DNA of 64,000 nt from Yponomeuta sedellus (Eukaryota; Arthropoda; Insecta; Lepidoptera; Yponomeutidae). The stretch is from NCBI GenBank assembly GCA_934045075.1, contig OW203729.1:7287816-7351815 (forward strand). Direction: 5' to 3'. Of the stretch, positions 25,901 through 37,900 are shown in pieces. Positions within the stretch are counted from its first letter, which is position 1; every line of letters starts with the position of its first letter. The notes beneath the pieces are model-generated. The model was not told the origin of the DNA. It ran no database searches and saw nothing but the letters and a program-made list of their open reading frames with translations. The position numbers and the translations under genes were made by a program.

Positions 25901-28900
25901 TCGACAGGCTTACCGTAGTTTGCAGTTGCCAGCCCAAACTGCCTCAGACGTGTTCACCGCGCCCATTCAGCGGGCAACTCAAGGGTAACTGCTAGGGTAA
26001 CTGAAAAATATCGTAAGAAAGGATTTACTTCACAGGAAGTTTGCTGAACGGGTTGGAATTGGAAATTAAATCATACTGATTAAAAGTTTTCAATGTTTTT
26101 CGCGGCACCGGTAGCTTAGCGAGTCGGAAGTGAGATACCTAGTGCGGGCATGTACCAATGCCTCTGTTTTCCGAGTAATACCACTCGCTGCTCGGTAAGG
26201 AACACATCGGGAGGAAACCTGAATGTATGGGTGTTCAAATACCTCAGCCTTGAAATTGCCAATCCGCGGTGGACACTCTTGGTAATTAAGTCCATAGCCT
26301 CTCTTCGAGAGAAGACCTATGGCTTTTAAAAAATAAAATGTTCGAGACAAGTGGTTAGTCAATAGGTGTCACAAATTGCTCGTAACACCTTATAATGTTT
26401 GAAAAGTTTTAATTATATGAACGAACATAAAAAAAACTCAAACCTCAATGAAAAAAAATTTACATAATTATTTACAACCCTGAAAAATCAATGTTTATGG
26501 TTCTAATTTTTGGCATCTTAGTTTTCAGTTTTTTAATTATTATTAATATTTATTGTATAAGGTACACCATTTTCACATTAAGAGCTTGAATATTCTGCCA
26601 TAATAGAGCAGAATATTCAAGCATTTTAAGCTAGGAGATTTTAAGACGTATATATTTGGATGGGCGCTGAAAGCTTTTTTAGCTCTTGTTTTAAGGTAAC
26701 TAGATACAGGTCCTAGGTTTTATCCAGTGTTATTAAGGTATTTCCTGGAAAAAATAGTAAAGGTAGAACTTTAGAAGTTAGTAAAGCTAATGGTCGATAC
26801 TACTTCTGAAACTAAAGTTTATTTACTGTCCATAAAATGTTTCTTCTTTGTTTAGTAAGTAAGTGTCCCTCAGCCGCCAGAGCATTAAATTAAAGTTCTG
26901 TCTTTTCTCGCAGGCCATGAACACACTGCGGTCAAAGCCGATGATAATATTCTACCTGAAACTGCGGCACAACAACTTGGCCAAGCTGCCGTCCTACATC
27001 TTCCTTGGCTTGGACATCCGCCACTTGACCGTCCATAACAGCAGCCTCGCCGTCATCGAAGACTCGTCATTGAGCTCTATCGGTAAGCATTAGTTTAAAA
27101 ACCATGTATTGAAATGAGGCACTTAAAATACGGGCCATATACGATCATCACATACGCATCATAATATTCAACCTGAAACTGCGGCACAACAACTTGGCCA
27201 AGCTGCCGTCCTACATCTTCCTTGGCTTGGACATCCGCCACTTGACCGTCCATAACAGCAGCCTCGCCGTCATCGAAGACTCTTCATTGAGCTCTATCGG
27301 TAAGGATTAGTTTATAAACCATGTATTGAAATGAGGCACTTAAAAAAATGGGTCATATACGATATCACATTCGAATCATAATAGGGTATATAATTGATCG
27401 AATTGATGGGTCGAATATAATTGGTCGAATTGATCTAGCAGATCCTTTTCATTTGTGGATGATGCCTCCCCACGGCACGCTACTTCTAAAATAATAATAA
27501 ATCCACTTCTATCGGTCTTCAAAGCAAATCAAAATATTTTTATTCTAAGTCACACAGAATGCGATTTAATGAACGTTACAAATGATTCAAGCTATCTGCA
27601 TCTAAATCATTGGTAAATATGTAGATCATTGTGGTGAAAACAACTAACTTAGCCTTTAGCCATTCTCATCCAACCACGGCTACCTGCCTGCTACTTGCCA
27701 TACTTCGTCAGATCTGAGGTCGGTCCGACAAGCTAGGGCGCATCCTACCAAAACGCTAGTCGCGCGTTTTGAATGTTAAAAGTCACGACATTCTAGTAAA
27801 CTAATTGCACCTGTGACTGCGGCTGTCGCTGCCAAAACGGCGGCGGCTAAACTTAAGATTAGGAAATACCACGGGTTGTGGAAGTATAGAAATATGGGGA
27901 AATGAGGAAAAGTTTTCGGTCGGAAATCGGTCGACGCCTGAGGAGTCGTGGGTATGACCTTATTTCCGGGGTATACTTATGCAAATAATTTCTCTAGTTG
28001 TGCAGCGGAGTAACGCCGCTAGCTTCATGGGAACTGTTGGGACGGATGTGTCCCGGGCGATATTTTCGATTAATTTAGAATCTTAATTTTATGTTTTTTG
28101 TTGCCAATTTTAAGACGAAGCTGATTTTGTAATACCTTTTCTTTGCTCTAAATAGATATTTTATATACAACTTCTTTATATTGAACACAAAACGTGGGAT
28201 TCGTGCCTTCGTACTACCTAGGCTGAACTGCATAACCCAGTTGGTGGTCAAAACTTTTTACCCTACTGCTACCGGGTTTTCGGCAGACGGAACTAGACCA
28301 CTACCACTTCAAATGGCTTCTTCTAAGCCGAGTTCTTTAGGTCACTTTAGTTGTCTGGAGAATTGTCTCTTTTCTTACGTGAGAGAGACTTAGAAGAGTC
28401 CTACCAAGCCAAAATATTAACAATGGCTGATAATATTGTTCGTGAATCTTATGATGCTACAACAAAGTTTATTCGGATTGGCGAGTTATAATTCTTTTTT
28501 TCTGGCCGAGTAAAGGATTTCAAAACACACTTTCTAGTTAATAATCAGGAGAATTGCTAGTCTTTAGTAACTTTATGGTATTGTTTTTATAATTCACTGA
28601 ACGGAATGTAAAGTCAACAATTGTAATTCAATTTCGTTCTAGAATTGCTTAAATTGTAGATAAATATCACGAGAAAAGCCTTATTTTATAGCAGGTGCCG
28701 TTTTTAAGCAAGTCTTGAGTAATTTTGTACAAACTGACTCGTTAATGACTCAAATATTAATATAAGTACTTACAATTAAAGCACTTGTACAACATCATCA
28801 GTAAAGCCGTATCTTGAGTCGGCGATAACCGGTCATGTTGCGATGATTGCACCTTTCAATATTTAGATATTGAAAGGTTAGTTTTAGATGTGGGATTGGG

Positions 28901-31900
28901 CGTTGCTTAGGATAAGTCCTAAGCAACGCCCAATCCCACATCACGACAACGTAAACTTGAGAGCTTACGTTGCGCGATCTTCGAATATTTGAGTATTTGA
29001 AGCAGGAACACCTAGAATTATTATTGACCACCTGCTACAAAATTCTCATCTAAGCCATAATATTATTACTTTAGATTTTCAAATACAAGTAAAATATTCG
29101 TGGTCAAAGTTTAGTAGAATGTTTGATTTACATCCTTTAGACCGCACAAAAGCTAAAAACTAAATTTTTGTTTATCTTAAATGGTTTTTATTTTTAACTA
29201 CTTTTTATGTTACGAGGTATTGATGTTCAATGAATAAATAAAATGTTCGTAAAATTAGTTTCCTTAATGCAGCGAAAAAAGTGTATTTAACTAGCCTTGT
29301 TTTGGTTACCTAGAAAAACAATAAGTTTTATGGTTCTAGTTGACTCTCATTTTTAAACAAAAACACTTAAGGACATGCACTAAACGCAAGGTTTGTTATG
29401 TTTTTCTTAAGACGCAAATTATTTACTAGAACGTACATCAGAAAAAGAATATTTATTCCTAAAGTAATATTGTTTTTTACGTTGGGTTTTCCAGCACCCA
29501 TATTGCCTCTTGCGCCAAATACTTTCAAGGAATATTTCCGGCGATTTATTGAATAAGCACATTTCCCTTAAAAAACCTGATACCGAGGTGGCAATTTAAC
29601 TTCGACTTTTCCTCCAATAAAACAAATAGTACAAATTCCCTGAAATCAGTTGTAAAAGTAACACAATTGTGGTTGGCGGCTCGATTAATAGAAAATGCAA
29701 TTAGCATCGATTCCACCTTTGTATACTTTCTTTTGTGCAATAAAAAATTATGAATAATAATAATAGTAGTTATATTTAAACGTGTCTAATTGCCATTCGA
29801 TATCGATATCAACCCTTGAACGTCCCTACTGCTGGGGCACGGGTCTCTTCCTGCATCGCAGAAAGGTTAGGCCATACTCCACCACGGGGGCCAAGTCCGG
29901 GTTGGTGGAGGATCGTAAGACAGTGGCGAGCCTTACTGTCAGAAGCTAATTGCGATTGTGTAGATGAAATTCAAACTACGAGTAAATTTAATTTCAAGCA
30001 ACGGCGATCTTCCAACGAATTCTCGTACAATGTAGCAGATACATGAAACAATGTACAATGCATATGTCGAAAAAAAAAGATAAAAATACATAGGCTGTGG
30101 TGCAATATAGGCTCAGAAATCCAATCGTATGAGCTGCAACGGTCCATCGAGCAAGGGTCTACAGGGGTCCGCAGTAACGTCAATATTTTTACGAGATTTT
30201 TTATTACTCATAATAGTAGTATAGTAAATTAAAATAAAATAGTTTTTTGCTTATTAGATAACCTCAAATATCTTAACTGAGTGCAAGATTACTACTTTTT
30301 ATTTATTTATCATACAAAATCTTACGTTATCAACCCTTATATGCCCCCACTGCTGGGGCACGGGTCTCTTCCTGCATCGCAGGAAGGTTAGGCCATACTC
30401 CAACACGGGGGCCAAGTCCGGGTTGGTGGAGGATTGTGAGACAGTGGCCGGGCCTCACTGTCAGAAGTTATCAAGCCGCCCATAAGGCCTCTGACATGGC
30501 TTAACGACTGCCATTATATGACAGCCGGCACCAACGGCTTAGCGTGCCTTGCGAAGCACGGAAGCGCTCGGAAAAATGCCACTAGCGGTAGTCACGGGAC
30601 GCTCACCCATCCCGTACCTGGCCGCGCCTGTTGTTGCTTAACCTAGTGATTGATTCCAATCACTCGGTTCGCCTAGGCCACGAGCGCTTCAAAATCTTAC
30701 ACTGTAAGATCTATAAGATTACACTATAACATTGAGGCTTAGATGTATAAAAAAATTACAATGCCAGTTATTTTATTATTTCACAGAGTAATAGACCACA
30801 CTCATGACAGGGTCGTAAAAAATTGAATAAATATTTTTTTTCAACTCTTCTATCTCCTATTTGCTATGTTGTGTCGGCCTAGAGAATAGCAATAACCCAA
30901 ATTCTTCCCGCGGGTGACGCAAAAGGCGACTAAGGGACATAAACCGGGATTGGGGGGTGTTCAGCAGCGCCCCCTGCAGTATACTATTCCGTCAAACTGC
31001 GATCCCCAACCCGCATGCCTAGCGTGGGGATTATGGGCATTACCCCCCAATTATAGCACAACCTTGCGCTATGGCGCTCATTAGGGGAAGGCTATGTCCA
31101 GCAGTGGACTGGCGTAGCCTGAAGAAGAATTCTTCTATAATTTTATGTGTGAGAGAAATGAGGTCGGACATACCAGATGCCTTGGAAATGAGATATGGTT
31201 TTGGGAAATTATAGGAAAGCTTATGGAAATCCGCCTATTCATTTGCAAGCTGATAATTCAAAGGGTTAAGTTGCAAGCGAGGGTCGGAGGCCCCCAGGGT
31301 GCATAATTAGGCACGAGATATGTGACATGTCCGAAATCTGGATAGAGGTTATACATTGCACGGGTCTAATTGCGGGCGATTGTTTATTAGGTTAACCTTA
31401 TTACCCGACATTTCTTTTATAAAACGGGTCGCAGGGTAGCTAAAGCCACCCTATCCAGCCTCGAGATCCAGCCTCGTGTACCTAAGCGTTTGGATTTAGT
31501 TAATTAAGGGCAGCGGTCGTGGCCTAGCGGAACCGACTGATTGGAATCAGTCACTTGGGTTAAACAACAACAGGCGCGGTTAGGTACTGGATGGGTGACC
31601 ATCTCGAGACTACCGTTAGTGGCATTTTTCCGAGCGCTTCCGTGCTTCACAAGGCACGTTAAGCCGTTGGTGCCGGCTGTCATGTAATGACAGTCGTTAA
31701 ACCATGTCAGAGGCCTTATGGACGGCTTGATAACTTCTGAGAGTAAGGCCCGCCACTGTCTTACAATCCTCTACCAACCCGGACTTGGCCCCGGAGTGGA
31801 CCGGACTTGGCTTGGTGGAGTATGGCCTAACCTTGAAGAGACCCGTGCCCCAAAAGTGGGGACATATAAAGGGTTGTTATCGAATTGAGGGCAAAATAAC

Positions 31901-34900
31901 TTTTGTAGTAGAATCTCGTGTAACTTGTGCAACTCGTGAAGCACTCCTTAGCTTTTCTGCAATTATAACAGCTTTAAGAGGACGCCTTGTGGATCCGAGC
32001 TCCGCACTAATGGCTCCATACTTAGAACCAAGTATCATCTGCGTTTAAACTTTAGCAAAATATTAAATTCTAAGATTCTTGGGATGTGCATCCTCGCGTG
32101 ACGCAAACTGTATCGAGCGTACCGAACATTAGGGAAAACTAGAATTCATCAGAATTCATCGTAGACCACCAATGCGAAGGACTGACAAAATTTTAGCAGC
32201 TTGTCCATTAGACTTAACTTGACCGGTGAATGAATGTATAAGTCCTACATGACCCCAGAGTATTGTTATGACTCTACGATGGAAGTGAAAAACTTCATCG
32301 TCACCGACTGACTGAAGCCAAGTATAGCCATGGGCATTGTCAAATCCTATTTTTTATTCTATAAATCTAAAATATAGACTAATATATGAAACTTATTTGA
32401 ATATTTTCTTAATTTTTCATGTAATTATTTTTTATTAACTATTTAAAGTTTTGTAAGTATGACGTCACCACTGGCATTATGAACTACGTTCATTGAATTT
32501 ATTCATGATAAAAAAAAGTTGACGTTTGACAAATGTTGTTCTTGACGACTTTTTTTTAAATATTTGTAGGCAATGGAACTACCGCTTTAGAGCCAATGAT
32601 GACATCATGGAAAGAAAAATGAAGTGAACATTATTTTGCGATAAATATTAATAATCCGTTTTTATTTTACCTATTTAAACCCCTAATAGTAATCAGTATC
32701 CTTATTCCTCGAAATGGTTTTCACTTTACGACAGTCGATGCCTCCCTGATCAATGCCCATTCAGCGTCACCTATCCTAGCATGACTGTTGAGTTTCATTG
32801 ACCGTTCAGAAAGAGCGCCAATTTTAGGGCTCTTTGCCCCGAAAAAATATCTCCGATGTTCAATCAGACCCTTTATTCAACAGGCAACAAGTTGACCCAG
32901 TTGGATGTGTCGCAGAACAGCCTCGCGACGATCCCGACGTCATCCTTCACGCATCTGAATCACCTCCTTATTCTCAACATGAACCACAACAAGGTACGCT
33001 ACCTAAATGAATCTCGTTTGCATGTACGGTGAATCTCAGTGGCTTGGCACTGGCACCAGGATCTCTTAGGCTGTACTGTTTAAGGATGATTATTGAATGG
33101 CATGAAAGTCTATTTAACCGTCTGTATATTTTTAAGAAGCGCTCGTGGCCTAGGCGAACCGAGTGATTGGAATCAATCACATAGTTAAGCAACTACAGGC
33201 GCGGTCAGGTACAGGATGGGTGAGCATCCTGTGACTACCGCTAGTGGCCTTTTTTTCGAGCGCTACTGTGCTTCGCAAGGCACGCTAAGCCGTTGGTGTC
33301 GGCTGTCATATATTGGCAGTCGTTAAGCCATGTCATTGGCCTTATAGGTGGCTTGATAACTTCTGACGGTAAGGCCCGCCCCTGTCTTACAATCCTCCAC
33401 CAACCCGGACTTGGCCCCCGTGGTGGAGTATGGCCTAACCTTCCTGCGATGCAGAAAGAGACCCGTGCCCCAGCAGTGGGGACATAAAAGGGTTGATAAC
33501 GAATATTTTTAAGGCCAATAATTTTTAAAAGGCTTCAACATATCCTTAGATGAACTATATCGTTGATGTTAATATGGAATTCACGCTAACCATGAAGAAA
33601 AACATCGTGAAGAAACCTGAGGTTTAGTTGGAGCAAACTAAGCACGTATTGAGTAGTCTTTCGTGTGAGCTAGGCCGACTAAGTTGTCAGGATGGTATAG
33701 GTGCTGGGCAAGCCTACATTATCTAAAACAACGTCACTGCACTGCAGTGTCCCATTGGTCCTTTCACCCATCTAGTGTGAGTGAAGATGCCACTGGGCGC
33801 TGTATAAATCATCTCACTCCGTAAATGCAGAGACCTATATAGAATTAATTTTCTTCGAAATTGACACGAACGAAATCGCGCCTATCCCAAATAATTTCTT
33901 CATTCATCAAATATCCTTAGATATTTTTGAACTAAAACTTTCGTAAGCACAACACATTGTAGACTTTTAGTCCGGATTTACTTACGGGTGTTGTTATATC
34001 GAACACCCGTAAGTAAATCCGGACTAAAAGTCTACAATATCCTTAGATAAACTATATTGTGGATAGTAAAATAGGATTAAAGTTATTCGAAATTCACGCA
34101 GTCGCTAATGTAGCATGCTGAATAATTTCTTCAATCTCATTCAATATTCATCTACGCCGCCCCGAAACACCCATTTTTGGCCATTTTTAAATAAATCTAG
34201 CATCAGAAAATAGTAACAAATATTCGCATCGCAATTTTTATTCATCTACTTCAATCATCATTCATCTAGGTACTTATAACTCGCGCAAATCCCTTACCGC
34301 TTCTCCTATCCAGCGGTATCCAGTAGGCCGCCCTTCATAATTCAGTCCCAAGTAGGCAATTCGTAGTGTGGCAATTTGTTTACAAGTACATGTTTTAATC
34401 AACTATTTCTATTTCAGGTGACCGCGGTCCACAACCGAGCATTCATCGGGCTGGACACGGTCGAGATACTGACGCTCTACGAGAATCGAATATCGCTGGT
34501 GGACGGCGAGGCTTTCAAGGGATTAGAAAAGTGAGCAAAACGACCCCTGCTACCCACGTCTTTGTATTGGGCCTGTATTCCAGCTGTTGTCGATACGGGA
34601 AATGTAGATCTTAAATCTATTGTGAAGAGTTTTCGAATAGCACGACAGCAGCCGTTTTTAAAATTCTAAATTATTATTATTAGGGAAAAACCTGCATACT
34701 TAGGGACCCGATCTTTCAACATATTCACATCGTAAACTAGTATGTAAACATGCTTGTTTTGTATGTTTGAGTGTGAATGAATAAGTTTGTGTGTGTGTGT
34801 GTGTGCTATTATTAATTTGTTGGCGGAAAACCGCCAAGGGTCATTTTATTTTTAAATGTTTTAAGCTTCGTTGTAATTAAGTTCTTTACTTTATACATTA

Positions 34901-37900
34901 TTCCACATATAGAAATAGTGCTTTCAACCACGATGTTTTTGGCAACAATTTTAGCCTATTAATGAGCGGTGTTCAATCGAACTACCATAGAGAGCCTAGG
35001 CTAGGTTATGGACGCTTTGAATATGACAATTTTAACGTCTAGATCTGTGGAAAAACGATATATCAATTGGACTTTATCTTACAATTATGTGTCTCACTGT
35101 CATGTCTCATCCACTGAAATGCGGTTTCCACTCACACATGTTAAGTGTTACGTGTGTGTGTTACATTATATTACTCCCCATACCTATGCGGCAGAGCTAA
35201 ATGAACACAGATGTATACTTTTCGCACACAGATGTATACGTACGTTAAAATTACATAATCAAGGAGCAATACAAGTGTGTTTTGAAGTAACTGTTATTAT
35301 TATGCCTTACAAAATTACTCAAGACATGTTATTTATTATATTAAGTATCTAGTTACATATCTAATTACGAAGCGCTCGTGACCTAGTCGAACCTAATGAT
35401 TGGAATCAATCGCTTGTGTTAAGCAACAACAGGCGCGGTCAGGTGCAGGAGGGGTGACCGTCCCGTGACTACCGCTAGTGGCATTTTTCCGAACGCTTAC
35501 GTGCTTTGCAAGGCACGCTAAGCCATCAGTGCCGGCTGTCATTTAATGGCAGTCGTTAGGCCATGTCAGAGGCCTTATGGGCGGCTTGGTAACTTCTGAC
35601 AGTAAGGCCCGCCACTGTCTTACAATCCTCCACGAAACCGGACTTGGCCCCCGTGATAGAGTATGGCCTTATTTTTCCTGCGGTGCTGTAAGAGACCCGT
35701 GCCTCAGCAGTGGGGACATCCAAGGGTAAATATCGATCTAGTTACATATAGGTACATTTTGCACGTTGCTACCGTAAAAGCGCCACCCACGCGCCCGTTA
35801 GAACGGTCCGAGTTACAAAGGAAGGAAAGAAATAGGAAACCACCTTTGATTCGTCTACTCGAGCTTTGACAGAGCGTTTTCGAATGTAACCGGAACTGAG
35901 CCGGAAACGGTTCCCGGCACTGCTGTCATCTGAAGCCTTTTGAAGATCGGTTTGCTAAACGGTTTCCTTCGATCAACGCCACTAGGGACGTTCTGTTGTA
36001 AGCCGTAACATACCTACTGCAAAGTTATGCTGCTGTATAGTTAGTTAGTTAGTTAGACCTGAGATTTCCGCACTTAGCCTCATAGTTGGGCCATTGTACG
36101 TAGCAAGCGCTGAGGTACGCTAACACCTCAGACACTAGGGTTTCCTTACGATGTTTTCCTTCACCGTCAGCGAGTAGTATTGCTACTAAAATTTCACAAA
36201 TGTACATAACTTAGAAAACAAAGTCATTGGTACATGCCGGGGTTCGAACCCACGACCTCCCGACTGAGAATCCGGGGTTCTACACCGCTCCGCTACCACG
36301 GCTCTCATGCTGCTGTATGTCGCTGTATTTTTCTTCTATTTAAAATGTAGTAAAGTGTAGTGCGGTAGTAGTTAGGCAACGGGGTCGGAAGCGAGAGACT
36401 CAGGTGCGATTCCCAGCGCGGGGACATACCAATGACTTTGTTTTCTAAGTTAGACTTTACTAACGCATTGTAAAATTATGACAATAATGTGTGAAAGCAC
36501 CGATTTCACTTCGTAGCCACTTCAAGTCTAAACGCATTTTATAGTTATTCCACAAAATTACGCTTCCACTAAAACACTCTTAAGTCGGTTTATAAGAGGA
36601 AATCCTGCCATAAAATGACTTTTACTCTGTCTTAAGAGCATTTTATTTTTTATACATAATAATGTAAGTAATAAACAGACGTTTTTGTTACCCTTTAATT
36701 ACAGCTTCTCCGACTCGAAGGTTTGTTGAAAAAATCTCTCACAGAGATAAGCTCGCTCGCTGACATTTTATTTTATATGCAATGTCCCATTCAATGTTTT
36801 TCGTGCAATAAAGTATGCTAATTTACCTAGTCGATGGTACGAAAAAGCAAGTCACGTGACGCGACCGAGTATCTGTCATTTTTAATCAGTGCCAGAAATG
36901 AATGGGGGCTTTGTTCAATTTAGGGTATATTATTATGAAAATGCCCCTTCGGCCGCCATCGCAACTGATTACGATAGGAGGAAAAAAAAAGGTTTTTTCC
37001 TTGTGCGCAATGCATGCTTCGAGTCAATGTGACAATAATTTTATTTACAACATCTACGGCCATATTTATAACACCGAAACCAGAATACCGAAACCAGCGC
37101 CACCTGCCTTGACAACGTATACTGTGACTGTGAATTTGCCCATTATTATACAGTGAATTGTCTTAAGTCAGACCACAGTGGTCAAATTGTACATTTTAAA
37201 GCAGATTTAAAAAAAATAGAGCAAGATGTACTTTGCAGGGTGATAACAAATAAAAAACTATAACTGTTTAAAATTTACTTAAAAAAAAGATTACCTATTA
37301 AAAAAAATCTCAAGATGCTAATGTTCTCTATCGAGATTTCTTCAAGGCTGTTTCAGATAGTTTTGAAAAAGTTTTTAAATTAAAACAGATATCCTGCAAA
37401 CAAAATAAATTACAATTTAGTGAATGGGCCACAGCATCCGAAAAAGTAGGGACACACTTTATTCACTATATGAGAAAAAAACATATAACTACATACAACC
37501 CCAGTTTTATATAGTATGTAAAACTATATTCAAAATTATTTAAGGCCGTCTGCCACAAAGCAAAATGCGAGTATATAAAATCAAAAATCCTTCAATCTTC
37601 TAATAAATCTAAAACAATTTGGGCTATTATAAATAAGGAAACTGGTAAATCCAAATTGGGAGATCGCGAATTTGCACTTAAAATAAATGATAAATTAATA
37701 AGCTCAAATGAAGACATTGCTGCGGCTTTTGAACAGTTCTTTACAAATGTTCCAATTATAGCTCAGTAATCGATACTCTAGCACCCTATTTAGCCAGAAT
37801 CTTTAACAAATGTCTAGATGAGGGTATATTCCCAGATCTAATGAAATATAGTAGGCTCGTTCCTTTATTTAAAAGTGGTGATAAGCAAGATCCCTCAAAT

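Noticed and set aside
36236..36300. tRNA gene on the minus strand
   Set aside because: The segment is the head of a dispersed SINE; the same downstream blocks occur at 10.2, 25.1 and 62.2 kb.
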